Shown here one piece after another: positions 32,721 to 43,938 of a stretch of DNA of 64,000 nt (the stretch's first letter is position 1; the number at the start of each line of letters is the position of its first letter). The stretch comes from Mrakia gelida (Eukaryota > Basidiomycota > Tremellomycetes > Cystofilobasidiales > Mrakiaceae). The DNA is taken from positions 806,001 to 870,000 of the forward strand of contig BRON01000007.1 in assembly GCA_024345305.1 (NCBI GenBank), in the 5' to 3' direction. Position numbers and translations under genes: made by a program. The notes beneath the pieces were generated by a model. That model did no database searches. It was not told the DNA's origin and saw only the letters and a list, made by a program, of their open reading frames with translations.

Positions 32721-35700
32721 ATGCCTTACTCGAATCCTTCCTCCCCAGCTGCCGTTGAGCCGGCTTCGACGACTCGCGCTCCTTTCTCCTTCTCCCACCG
32801 GGCAATTCATCGTTCTCACCACCAGTTCCCTCATCATCCCCACGACCATCCTTCCTCCTCTTCCTCCGGATCCTCCTCACCATCTTCGGTCTGGTCGTCG
32901 CCTCAACCAGGACCGCTTCCTACGGTTCCTCGACGAGCCTCCTCGACGTCCTCGACTTCGAGAGCAGGAGTCGTCTCCCCACCGAGCGCGCCTGGACTGG
33001 TTCTTCCCCGTCGAGGAAGCAGAGACAAGAGTCCTGGGTCGACTCCTCCTCGACGAGGAACACCAGCAGAGGCGGAGAGCTCGTTGGGTCTCTCAGTAGG
33101 AGAGTCGTCGTCGTCATCGTCGGATGGGAAAGTCTCGGACATCGCGTCGTCGTCGTCCTCAACCCTGGTCGATCCCCAACCCTCAACCTCCACCCCAGAA
33201 CCATCTACCCTCCCATTCCCTTCGGCTCCCTCCCCTCCTCTCCCTTCTCCTCCCATTCGTCGAACGGAACCCTCCACCAAGGCGGCTCTCTGTCGAGCAG
33301 GATCTCCCTCCCTTCGCGTCGACATTCCTCCTCCCAAACCCCAACCCCAGCACACTCTTCACCACCACGCTCGCCATCACTCCCACATCGGATCGTCGAA
33401 CGCTCCTTCCTCTCGCCCTCCACCCATGATCAGGAAGAAGTCGGGAGAACTCGTCAGGCCCGCGCTCAAATCTCGAACGTCCTACTCGACTCCCAACTCA
33501 GCCGGTCCTGAAGACGACGAGGAGGAAACGGAGGATCGTTGGGCGATGTCTCGTTCAGCACCAGCCACTCCTTCGGGAGAGTCTCGCTTTGGATCGGAGA
33601 GGAAGACCCTTCGTTTCGCTGGAGGAGAAGGAGAGGAGGGTCAGCTCGAGAGAGTCGTTCTCTTCAAGCGAGAGCACAAGGTCACCGCCGTCACTCGAGT
33701 TCTCGAGGGAGAGGACCTCGACCGAGTCACCGATACGGAAACCGAGGGAGAGGGAGCTTGGAAGACTTCCTTCGGGAACGTCTGGGCTTCACCAAAGTAC
33801 TCGAGGTCGGCTTCGTCGTCGGGAACGAGCAGCAGCGACAAGGAGAAGGTCGAAATCCACCAGATCGAGTCGACGACGGTTCCCCGAGTCCCCGGCCTCA
33901 ACTTGGACAACAGTCGAGGAAAACCTATCCTGGTTCCGGAGTTCGATCAGGTTATACTGGAGTCGTTGGTGCTGGTGGACGAGGGAGGTCCCTCGGGAGC
34001 GTTGACGTTGAAGGGGACGGTCGTCGTTCGAGACATCACCTACTCGAAATGGGTCGCGATTCGATTCAGTGAGTGCTTTTCTCCCTCTTCTTTCCTTTCC
34101 ATCTTTGAGCTGACCTCCTCCTTCTCTTCTTTACCAGCTTTCGACGACTGGCAGACGGTCTCGGAGGTTTCAGGAGTTCATTCGGTTCACATCCCTCCCT
34201 CCGCCCTCGGACCCACGAACGCAGGTGGGCAAGGCTGGGATCGCTTCACCTTCTCGGTCAAGCTCGACGACGTTCGAAGGAAGATCGACGAGCGACACCT
34301 CCTCCTCGCCGTCAGGTACTCGATCGAAGGAGGAGCAGAGTGGTGGGACAGCTGCGACGGCTCGAACTACAAGGTCCGATTCAAGAAGACCAAGCCCGTC
34401 GTCGCTCCCACTCCCGTCGCGAGATCTAAATCCGACAACGGAGGTGCCTTCCTTCCTCTCCTCGAGGCCAAGCAACACCACGTCGTCGCCTCTCCCATGT
34501 CCTACCACTCGGCTCAAACCCACGCCAACGGCAACGGAAACACCCACCTCCCTCTTCCCAACCGACTCCCCTCCGCTCTTCACACCTCCCACGCTCCCAA
34601 CCACTCCCAACCCTGGACCTTCCCTCATCGAGCTTCGAGTCTGGACGCTCACGCTATCTCCCCGAAGACCATCCCGGTTCCTCTCGCGTCCAACGCTCCT
34701 CAGGTTCGACCCAAGATGGGCGCGTCGACGAGCTCCTCTTCCGCCACCTCACCCATCAAGCTCAAGAACTACTGCCCTCCTACCTCTCCTCCCGCCTCTC
34801 CACCCAAGCAGACGGCTCCCATCGACCATCTCAACCAGGCGAGGTTCGGGAAGCTCGCTGCCGTCGCTGGTCCTTCGGGAGCAGGAGGAGGAAGTGGAAG
34901 CGGGAGTGGGAGTGGTTCGTCGTCGCCTCGACAAGGACACCATCGCTCGAAGAGCTCGATCTCAGTCGGAGGAGGCTCGAAGGACTTCGGATTCCTCCCT
35001 CCCCCAGCCTACATGCGACCAACGCAGTCTTCCTTCCCTCCTTCGTCGAACACTTGGCCTTCGAAGAGGTCGTCCCTCGCCTCAGGTCCTCTCTCCCCTC
35101 CCGTCTCGGCCAGTCACTCCCCTCCCTCCCCTACGGAATCCCTCCTCGCTACTCCTCTCCCCAACACCTCGGAAGTCAGTCCTACGGTGATGACCTTCGA
35201 TCTCCCTGATCTCGGAGTCGAGGCTTCGGGGAACCCCAAGAAGAGAGTTTCGCCGATTCAGAAGGAGGTCAACCTCCCGTCCGACTCGTACGCCGATTTG
35301 TGAGTGTTCTTCGCCTTCTCCCCTCTCTTCTCTCTCGAGATCAACATGCTGACTTCCTTCCTCTATCCTTTTCCCCTCAGCATCGCGAAGTACTGCTTCT
35401 TCCAAGGATCCGACGCCATCTCCCCTCCCTCCTCGTCGTCCTCCTCTCCCCTCGACCGACCCACCTACCTCCCTCTCCCTATGCATTCCCTCTCCTCCCC
35501 TCCTCCCTCGGCTCTCTCTTCGGGCCAAACCACCCCTCAGCAGCAGGAATCTCCTCACGGAATCGCCCAAACCCTCTCGTTCCTCCCTCCCGCTTGGAAC
35601 CAACCCTCTCCCTCGTCGAGCGACAACGCGACTACTCCAACCCTTACTCGACCCGCCGGAGGAGTCTTCTGGGGAACGGATACCGTCTCGACGAGTCCGA

Positions 35701-35768
35701 CGAAGAGGTCACCTCCTCCTGCCGCTGGAGGAGAGGGAGGAAGGGTCATCGCTGCGATGAGGGGTTGA
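32721..35768 (+). CDS. CBM21-containing glycogen-targeting subunit of protein phosphatase 1
   Basis: Three exons (32721-34068, 34138-35299, 35381-35768) give a 965-residue protein. The N-terminal third is Ser/Pro/His-rich and disordered. ERKTLRFAGG (about 33600) is an RVxF-type PP1-docking motif. Next comes a CBM21 domain: LENVW-like FGNVWASPKYS, PVLV-like KPILVPEFDQ, VLESLVLVDEG, GTVVVRDITYSKWVAIRFTF, DDWQTVSEV and LAVRYSIEGGAEWWDS. This is the Gac1/Pig2/PPP1R3 layout, which brings PP1 to glycogen and activates glycogen synthase. The C-terminal half is disordered with many Ser-Pro sites, then IAKYCFFQG and a short tail. An in-frame Met at 32403 exists, but that stretch carries intron-like signals, so 32721 was chosen. 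The first intron is 69 nt and has no stop, which hides it in translation. Confidence 0.88.
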
Positions 35769-36633
35769 GGAGTTGGTTGGTTGGTCGACGCGCTCATGGA
35801 CGATTCTCTTTCTTTCTCCACCTCCTTTCTTACTCCATCTCTTTCACACCTCTTCGTAACGTCTTCCAATATATACCTCCCACCGTTTAGATCCCCTTTT
35901 CCCCCTCGTTCTTTTACAATCCACCCACCCACCACTTCGTTCTTCGCTTTTTTCTCATTATCTACCTTACCCACTCCTCTCCACTCCACCCTCACTCGCT
36001 CGTTTCTCGTAACCAATCAAAAGACTCAACATACACACGCTTGTCGCCGTCGCCCTTCTCTCTTACGTTTCTCTACTACTCCATTTTCGTTCTTCACGCT
36101 TTTTGCTCGCTCGCTCGTTTCCTCACAACTGACTGTTTACGACTCCCTCCATCCTCACGTCTTTCTTCCTTCTCTTCTTTCTTTCACTTTCTTGTCTCTT
36201 ACCGCACACTACCACCTTTCTCTCGACCGACCGACCGACCCTTTTTTTTCACCCTCTTGTAGTACGAAACGACCCGTGATTTGCGACTCGCCGATTGATG
36301 CGTTGCTGTTTTTCTTGATTGAACGTGCGAGGCGTGCGAGGGAAGAAGAAAGGGAGAGTGAGACGATATGAGGAGGGCGACGCACGAGATTCAAGAAGGG
36401 AATTGGAATGTGGTATGAAGAGAGAGAGAGAACGAGACGATGGGAGGAGAGACGCGACGGCGACGCGTCGACGTTCGGATCTCCTCTGCATCCCATGCCC
36501 TGTCCGAGGCTGGTCCGTATGATGGGAGGTACTTTCTCGTGCTCTCCTCGGAGTCAACTAACGTATCAATCGTACAACTACGGAAAGGGGGAACGAAGAG
36601 AAAGCGAAAACGAACCAAAGCGGAAACAACCGG
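35769..36633. other. Convergent 3' intergenic region
   Basis: Between the PP1 subunit and the convergent dehydrogenase lie T/C-rich sequence (35800-36260), a short GACC repeat near 36228-36240, and purine-rich sequence. This fits two 3' untranslated regions. No gene is supported. Confidence 0.5.
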
Positions 36634-38319
36634 TCAAACGAGAACACCAGCCTTCATCCAAATTGCCTTCATCTCCTCCCAGATCCCAGCGCCGATCTTC
36701 TTTCCATCTCCACTGATGACGAAGTCGCTAGGTCTGATAAGCCACCCAGAACAAAACGAAAAGAGAAAGAGAGAGAGAGAGAGAAGAGTCAGCTCTCCGC
36801 CTGGAGTCGAGAACAGAACCGAACGAACGCGTCGAGGAATGTAACTCACTCTGCCTCCTCGCACGAACCGATGTACGCTCCTTGAGACGTCTCTGTGAGG
36901 CAGCCGTAGACGATGTTCCTAGCTCCGACCTCGGTGGTTCGAGCGAAGAGGAACTTGGCGAGACTGAGAAGGTGAGAGAACGAGGAAAAGTCAGTGCGAG
37001 CGAGTGAGGGACGACGCGTCTGTGCGTCGAAGGTACTCACGCAAAGACGTAGGCGATGTAGCCGGTAGCGTTCCTCGCGAGTCCGGAGTGGCAGAACCCA
37101 GGGTCGATGGTGTTGATGATGACGGAAGGCTTTCCAGTCGACGTGGGAGGAAGAAGCGAGACAAGCGTTCGAGCGTTGAGGAGGTTGATGGCTGAGGACG
37201 AAAACGAAACGACGCGCTGAGAGTCAGTAGGGGTCTTCTCTTGCTTCTCTCTCGGATGAGGAAGAGGCTAGCCAGTAGAAGGAGCACATGGCTGATCGAC
37301 TCACCTTTCGATTCGGGGTAGGTCTGCTGCTTGAACCTCTTCTTCTCGCTCAACAACTCCAACGTCCTTCCTTCCTCCCCGGGTCCGAGGCCAGGCAGAC
37401 CAGTGATCCCGTATTGAAGCCCACTCGCGGTGATGGTGAGGTGAGGAGTGAAGTTGGGAGTCTTGGACCCGACGGGAGGAGGGAGAGTCGAGGTTTGAAC
37501 GAGGAGAGGGATGATGAGGAGGCAGAGGAGCGAGTTCGAGATGTTGTTGACTTGATATCTGTATGAGAAGGGAGGGGAAAGTCAGCCCGTACGTGAAGAA
37601 AAGCGATACAGTTCTGATGAGAGGCGAGACGAACGCTGATTCGTATCCGTAGGCGGAGACCGTGTGGTGCATCGGGGCGACACCTTTGTCGCGAAAGCGA
37701 AGAATGAACGGAGGTTTCTCTGGTCAGTGAAGGAGAGGCGCGAGAACAAGATAGGAAAGAGACACCTACCGGCGTTCGAGAGCTGAGTGAAGGCAAAGAG
37801 AAGGTGAACCAGTCAGCTCGAGACACGAATCGAACGCGTCGCATCTCCGTCAAGTCGTCGAACCATCGAACTCACGAAGATATCCAACCTCTCGAGCTCC
37901 GTCTTTGCCTTCTGGGCGAAGGCCTCGACGCTCTTGAGATCCATGAGATCCAACATCCAAATCTCAGCCTTGTAACCGGTCAGATGAAGGATCTGCTCGA
38001 CAGCCGTCTTCCCAGACTCGACGGAGCGAGCGGTGAGGATGAGTCGAGCAGGGTTGAGTTTGGCGAAGACGAGAGCTGCTTCGTAGCCGAGACCTCTGGA
38101 GGAAGCGAAAGAGGGTAAAGAAAGCAGGACAAGAGAAGGGTCAGTTCAAGTTCTCGTTCGACAGGAAGGCCGAGGAAGACGAAGAAGGAAGATCGAGTTC
38201 GAGCTCACTCACCCCAGTGTCCCTCCCGTCACGATCACGGTTCGACCAGTCAAATCGCCGCCAGTTCGGGGAAGGGTCTTCCACTGATCTTTAAGGGCTT
38301 GCCAGTTATCTGCTTTCAT
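36634..38319 (-). CDS. Short-chain dehydrogenase/reductase (retinol-dehydrogenase-like)
   Basis: The protein starts MKADNWQALKDQWKTLP and has the SDR cofactor motif TVIVTGGTLGLGYEAALVFA (TGxxxGxG), a basic Arg after the second strand (LILTARS) that favours NADP, MLDLMDLKSVEAFA, FVSNAG and the catalytic YPESK (YxxxK). A further conserved part, VIINTIDPGFCHSGLARNAT, is the PGxCxT-like segment of fungal retinol-dehydrogenase/WWOX-like SDRs. The C-terminus reads WEEMKAIWMKAGVLV. The substrate cannot be predicted; lipid aldehydes, ketones or secondary metabolites are possible. About six introns. The gene is convergent with the PP1 subunit. Confidence 0.85.
36764..36786 (+). repeat. Short (GA)n run
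   Basis: A dinucleotide GA tract lies in the last intron region of the minus-strand dehydrogenase; it reads as a TC pyrimidine tract on the coding strand. Confidence 0.6.
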
Positions 38320-38734
38320 TGCTGAGGGAGTGTCGAAGGAGCTGGGGGAGTGTCGATAGGTAAGCTGAGAAGATCGGAGGGAGGACGAACGTCAGCTTCA
38401 GCCTCGGGCTCGCATCGACGACGAGAACTCGCATCGTGAGGAGAAAAGATGAGGGAGGGAACGTACGGGTTGAAGAGGATGAAGTAGAAGAGGGTGGTGG
38501 TTGATGGAGAAGAGAGCGTCCCTCCGAAGCTTGTAAAGCAGCGAAAGGACGGTCGAAGGCTGAGGCCGGTCGAGATCGAGGAGCCCGGGAGGGAGCGTCG
38601 CAGCGACCTTCGGCAGAGAGGAGAGAGCAGAGTGTCGTTGGAAAAGTTGATATGTCAGATTCGCGCTCGACGAGAGATCTTGAAGAAAAGGGGAAGAGCG
38701 ACGTACTACTTCCTTTGATTCCGACGAAGAGCAA

Positions 38735-39647
38735 CTACCCCGTCGTCCCTCCTCCCGCGTCCATCCTCACGCTGAAGCAAAGTCGGACGTCCTTCCTCGT
38801 TGGAACCGATGGGACTGGGATGCTGAGCTGTGCGGTGACTCCGATCTCTGCCATCTTTACGTAGAGACTAGGCTTCCTATCCGAGAACCGCGAGACGAGG
38901 TGGATCTTGAGCTTTCCCTTCCCTCCTAACGCGACGGTCCTGAAGTGTCGAGAGAAGGCAAACGTGCTACCTCGTCCGAGAATCATCGGAATGGAGGACG
39001 GTCCAGCTCCTTCGAACCGCTTGATCCGAGTCCAGCTGTCGAGGAAGTAGAGCTCAGCCCTGTCGACTCCAAAGACGGCGGGAAGCTCTTCTGAGCCTTT
39101 CGCTCCTGGGTAACCGAAGTGGACGCTGACGGGGTTGAGAAGTACGAGTATCCGGGACCAAGAGAGGGGAATTTGCGGGAACTTGGGAGTGTCGAGGAGG
39201 AGAGATTCGATGGAAATGAGATGGAGGGCGGTGGAGGGGAGCGAGGAGAGATCGCTGGAGTTGAAGTTCGACCACGAGAGGGCAACGGCGGTTGGGAGGA
39301 GGAGAGAACGGATCCGAGTATAGGTAGAAGGTGTCTCGCCGATCTGGTTTTGCATAGCCCAAAGAGGAATCTGGTCAGAGAGAGAAGAGAAAACGCGAGA
39401 ATGGAACGAGAAGGCGACGCACCCTGGACGAAACGAAAGACGCGGCGGCTCTGGACGAAAGGCAGATGGTTCTTCTGTAGATCCGTCCTGACGCATGTTC
39501 CAAGAGCTTGAAGGAGACAGTGCAGAGTGCGACGTGCTCAGGTCGACCGACGAGAGAGAGGATGATGTCGATAAGTTCGCGGGGGAGAGAGTCGAGGGTG
39601 AGAGGAGGACCAGCGCGAGGCCGAGGGGGTGGGGGTCTATACGTTTC
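38735..39647 (-). CDS. F-box protein, 5' end unresolved
   Basis: The exon beginning ETYRPPPPRPRAG (39647) carries LTLDSLPRELIDIILSLVG and ALCTVSFKLLEHASGRIYRR, a typical F-box. A short intron follows, then IPLWAMQNQIG and about 200 residues with weak leucine-rich character (SLPSTALHLISIESLLL, RILVLLNPVSVHFG), ending at 38735. F-box proteins link targets to SCF ubiquitin ligases; the target is unknown. In the F-box frame there is no Met between a TGA at about 39780 and the F-box, so at least one more upstream exon is needed. The neighbouring coiled-coil ORF may supply it: a possible intron (about 39840 to 39764, weak GTAGCT donor) would join them in phase. Confidence 0.65.
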
Positions 39648-39763
39648 CTGAGAGAATGAGGAAGAACCAAGCGAGGGTTGGCGTCTCACAACAGATTGCT
39701 GCGAAAGGGAAGAAGCAGAGCGGACGAACCAGACTCCAGAGCCATCGACCGTCAACAACTGAT

Positions 39764-40512
39764 CCGCCGGCTCCTGTCAACCTCTCGAGCTGATCCTTCC
39801 CTCCCTCCCAAACCCAATAACCACCAGGAGCAGCTACCCCCGAAAGATGACCGATAGAATAGTCCTGATCCTCGACCTTCCGCTTGAGAATTCCGACTGT
39901 CTTTCCGAGCTCAACGTTCTCTGAGGAGAGACGAGCGAGCGAGGCGACGTGAGCTTCGTTCTCGGACGAGAGTCGAGCGATTTCAGCTTTGGAAGCTTGG
40001 TTCTCTGAGGCCTGTTGAGTAGCGAAGGAGAAGAGCTGAGCGAGTTGGAAGGCGACCGAGCTCTCGGGATGGGAGGAAGGGTTGGAGGACGAGGAGGAAG
40101 AAGGGTCGTGAAGAGGAGGAGGAGGAGGGAGGGTGGGTTGCGTGGTTTGGGAGCTGCTGGCGGCGAGCTGGTTCCAGATGTGACAGATAAAAGCAACAGT
40201 AGAGATGATGAATATCAGAGAAAGGTCCAGGCGAGTCGAAGTAGAAGAGGAGAGTTCGCCTGAACGGTCAAGGGAGGGAAAGACGAGGGAAGGAGGAGGG
40301 AAGTCGAAGCTCACCTTTACTCGTTCGTCGAGCTCTTCCCTTCGTTCGAAGACGCCTCGTTCGACATCGTAGCCAGAGAAGGATGACAGTCCTGGTGGAA
40401 GGGCGAGAATGCGGTAGAGATGGTGAGACCACGTGTTTGAGTCCGAAACGGTTGGACGAAAAAAAAGCAGGAAGAGCCTCAAGGACTCAAGTTGAGCTCG
40501 AACTTCGATCAT
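39764..40512 (-). CDS. Coiled-coil protein or N-terminal part of the F-box gene
   Basis: One intron (40314 to 40168 on the minus strand) separates SSFSGYDVERGVFERREELD from a Pro/Ser-rich linker (TLPPPPPLHDPSSSSS). A clear heptad-like coiled coil follows: FQLAQLFSFATQQASENQAS, AEIARLSSENEAHVASLARL and SSENVELGKTVGILKRKVED. No known family is recognised. The 5' end is uncertain: the first in-frame Met (40512) lies only 39 bp from the divergent MYND gene start. The 3' end is uncertain too. If not spliced out, the frame runs to a stop at 39637 with an odd hydrophobic tail that overlaps the F-box exon. Joining this part to the F-box exon is the simplest reading. Confidence 0.45.
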
Positions 40513-40550
40513 CTCCTTCCCTTCCTTCCTTCCTTCTTTCCTCTCTCGAT

Positions 40551-41850
40551 ATGGCGATCCCTTTCCCGTCGGACTTCGCTCGAGCCTTTGGATTCAGACT
40601 TGATGGTGCCGCTGCCCCACTCCTTCCATTCGCACAGATGGAGGCGACCCTCGAAAAGGAGTTCGTTGCGGTGCGCTCCTCCCAGCTTATCTCTCTCCCA
40701 GCTCGAGCCACTTACCTGACTTTGGGCCTCTACTTCGTGCAGTTCGTTCGCTCTCCAAAGAACTCTTTCGATCAGATCGGTGTCTTTGTGGTCGGTTTTC
40801 GTTGCTGAGAGCTGTCTGTTGAGTTACATCCCGAGCCCGCGTTGACTCCTCCTTCCCTCTTCCCCTTCCTTTCCCCCAGGCCGAGTTCAACTCCCAGTAC
40901 TTTCCATCACTTATGCGTACTCTCCTGAATGAGCGCCTCGGTCCGACTCACTTCCTCCAGCTTGCGCAAGCCTTCACTGGACACGCTGGATCTTACTTCG
41001 CGCGCTTCACTCGCATCTTTCCTCGAGAAGCTCAAAAACTCTACCCTGCCTTCGCAAACGCCATCGCCGTCGTCCATGATGAGCTCCTGTACGTGCTTAT
41101 GGTGAGTACGTTTATGCATCTGTTCACGTTCAATCAGAACGACCCTCGCTGACCGTCCAAACTCTCCCGTCGAATCCCTCCTCCTCCTCCCTCCTCCTTC
41201 CCCTCCTCAGGAACGGGAGCCCAACGGCCGAACCTTCCTCATCTCGAACCTCGAGTCTTTCCTCAACGTCGTCATCATACTTGCTTCTGATGTCCCACCC
41301 GGATCCTTCCTTCCTCCCCTTCCTCCGTCTGCCCAAAACGCTCTTCTCCACCTCGCGTCGATGGGCGCAGACGAGTCGAAGTTGGGAGCTGCTTGGGTCG
41401 AACGAGTTGGAGAAGGGGGAATCCTCGTGGAGGCTCTTCGACTCCTTGCTTACGGGGAGCGAGATCCTCAGAAGCTCGCTCAAGCGTTCGAAGACCGACG
41501 ATGGTCGATTGTTTGGTGGGAGTGCGAGCATCCTCACGAGCGAGGGACTGAGCACGAGGGATCCTGCAGCTACCCGACGGAGGGAGAAGAGATGAAGGCA
41601 TGTTCAAGGGTGAGTCTAGTCTCGTTGGTCTGTCGAGTCGAGCTTCGGTTCCCTTCCTCGCTGACCTCCCTTTTCGACGCGTCTCGTTCAGTGTCTCAGC
41701 GTTCGCTACTGTTCGAAGGGTTCGTCTTCGCGTTGTATCATCTGACGAAGTTTCGCTCTCTGTCATCTATTTCTCTCTCATATCCTCGCAGCTCATCAAA
41801 AGGCCGACTGGAAGAGGCACAAGCTCCTCTGCTTCAAGCCGAACTGGTGA
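40551..41850 (+). CDS. MYND-type zinc-finger protein
   Basis: The protein begins MAIPFPSDFARAFGFRLDGA and, after splicing, continues FVRSPKNSFDQIGVFVAEFN, SQYFPSLMRTLLNERLGPTH and helical stretches to a C-terminal zinc finger. The finger reads SCSYPTEGEEMKACSRCLS, VRYCSKAHQKADWKRHKLLC and ends FKPNW. The Cys/His order fits a MYND finger, a protein-protein interaction module that binds Pro-rich peptides. The N-terminal domain is not one I recognise, though MYND proteins of this architecture (finger at the very C-terminus) are common in basidiomycetes. The last intron (41720-41791) has a GTTCGT donor and splits the finger; only this splice yields KAHQKADW. No SET domain is present. Confidence 0.8.
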
Positions 41851-43210
41851 AGAAGGTCGTCGACGCGTCGGGGTGGGAGTTTTGCTGGTTCGAACTGATG
41901 GAATGGCATATTCTGTACTCATCGAGTACTGGATGCTTCAGGATGTGATCCTTCTCGACGACGCTCTCACTCCCTGGTTCGCGTCTTTTAGAGTCGAGAC
42001 GACGCGGGAGACAAAGCAACGCGAGCACTCCTTCTCTCCCTTCTCCTCGCATTTACAGATGACAGAAGCTTCGAATCTGACACCCGTAGTCTAAGCTTGG
42101 ACCTCGCCTCAGTCGGTTGCTCGGAGTATATGACCCGTGCGGGTGAACGCTTGAGAGATGAAGAGTATCGACGGCAGCGAGCTCGAACGTCTTAGCTCTG
42201 TTTTCCTTCTAAAAACTGCTTCCATACCCTTTAGATCCCAAGCATCCTTGACGTCAGAGATATCGAACAACAGATCTATGGCAGAGACATGGTTAAATGA
42301 GTCGGAGGTGAGCACCGTGCGATGAAACAAAGTGGTTTGGTTCGTCGACGGGGACTCCGTCGCGCGACTGGACGACGAGCTTGAGGTTATCGCTGTTCTT
42401 TTGTTCATACCGAGACAAGACTGACGCGTTTGCGAGGGACTTCTAGCGTCGTATGAGCTCAGCTGAGACGAGGGGACGAGGTTGAAGAGACTCTGCGTTT
42501 CTCTCGCTGCTTTTCGGGAGGCGAAGAAGGGAAGATCAAAGGGAGCGACGAGGCGAAGATCGCTTCTTGTTTTGCTTCCAGCCTTCCTTTCGACCTCTTC
42601 TGGACACTGAGCACGACCCCTGAGTACGAAGGAGTCTCTAGGATACCAGTCAGCCTCCTCAAGGTTTTTGCTCAATGGAGAAGAAGCGGGAGGCAGAGGG
42701 AGAGGGATCGGGAAAGTCAACAAAAAACGATCACTTTCGCCCCCGCGAAACGATGGCCAGCCCTAGGAAAACCTGCTCGTTCGGTTCCTGGATGCTGCAA
42801 GAAGGTAGATGAGGGACAGATGTCGTAGATGGCGAGCCAATTTCGAGTCCTGAGCAGATCTTAAACCTGACCGAGAGGGAAAGAAACGCGGAGGAAGAAA
42901 AAAGCACGCCTCCGTCCTTCCCCCTTGGGCCTTAAGGTTGGCAGAGCTAGAGGGCCTTCGCGGGAAGGAAGGAAAGCTTCTGCAGCCCAACAACAACCAC
43001 CCTCGTTTTCTCTTCTTGTCTCTTCTTCTTTCCTTTCAACCCCCACTGGCCACGTCCATCTCGTAATCTCAATCTCGACCAACCCCTAAGCTCAGCCCTC
43101 ACTCCGCCGGCACCAGCCCTCTCCTTCCTTCTCCCCCTCACCACCTCGACGCGAGAACCTCCCTTTCCCTCCCTCCTCCCGTCCCTCCTCCTACCCTAGC
43201 ATCAGCAACT
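41851..43210. other. Gap with one unsupported minus-strand ORF
   Basis: Apart from the 3' flank of the MYND gene and the promoter of the PriA-like gene, the main content is an intronless minus-strand frame (42109-42723, 204 codons). It has a Ser-rich middle and a segment reading AIDLLFDISDVKDAWDLKGM. It matches no family that I know, and intronless genes of this size are rare here, so I do not call it. Confidence 0.3.
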
Positions 43211-43938
43211 ATGGCTCGACTCTCCTTCGTCTCCCTCTGCTCCCTCCTCCTCCTCCTCTCGGTCCCCCTCTCCACCCTCGCCCAACCTCTATCGAGTCCT
43301 CAAACTCCAGCGCTCGCTGCTGCTGTGGTGGTCGCCGCTCCTCCCTCCAAAGTCCTCGCCGCTCGAACTCCCCAGAACTCTCGACGGATGGGACGACGTT
43401 CGAAGGACCAGACCGTCATCAAGGCTCATAGGAAGGATTACTCGTCGTTCCTCTGCCCGGATCAGAGCGTGGCCTGTCCAGTCAAGACGGGAGTCAAGGA
43501 GGAAGCGCTCGCCACGTTGGCAGATTGGTTCAAGATCGGGTTCGAGTGTCTCGAGGTTAAGAAGGAGCAGAGGAGCTGTGGTGGATGCGCTACCCTTGGA
43601 GCTGGGTGAGTTTTCTTATCACACCTTGGCTCGTGAAGGAGGGGAAAGGGGAAGAAGGGAGGAGGAGGAGAATCGACTCGACGAAGCTGACCCCCTCTCT
43701 CCTCCCTTCCTTCCTTCCTCCCTTTCCTTCCATCCTTTTCCTCACACCTCTCAGACAAGACTGCACCGCCATTCCCAACTCGCTCGACACCTCCTGCGAG
43801 CTAGGCGTCTGCTCGGTTTCGGCGTGCAAGGCTGGATTCGTCGTAGGAAGGGACAACAAGTCGTGCGTGAGGAAGGCCAGCTTCAAGACGACACCGCCGG
43901 TCGACGCCTCGAGCGAGAAGCCAGGCAGGAGAGCTTGA
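43211..43938 (+). CDS. PriA-like secreted cysteine-rich protein
   Basis: Two exons (43211-43605, 43755-43938) give 192 residues. A signal peptide (FVSLCSLLLLLSVPLSTLAQ) is followed by an Ala/Val/Pro-rich stretch, a basic segment (RRMGRRSK) and a cysteine-rich domain. That domain reads YSSFLCPDQSVACPV, FECLEVKKEQRSCGGCAT, GQDCTAIPNSLDTSCELG and VCSVSACKAGFVVGRDNKSC. The spacing fits the basidiomycete PriA family, named after a Lentinula gene expressed in primordia; its molecular function is unknown. The product is probably secreted or wall-associated. The basic segment before the domain might be a processing site, which is only an inference. Confidence 0.75.

Noticed and set aside
34225..35190. 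Long plus-strand frame of 321 codons inside the PP1 gene
   Set aside because: It is a shadow of the Ser/Pro-rich coding sequence in another frame; it is very Arg/Pro/Ser-rich and has no family features.
42109..42723. 204-codon minus-strand frame
   Set aside because: No family features and Ser-rich composition; kept only as a note in the gap description.
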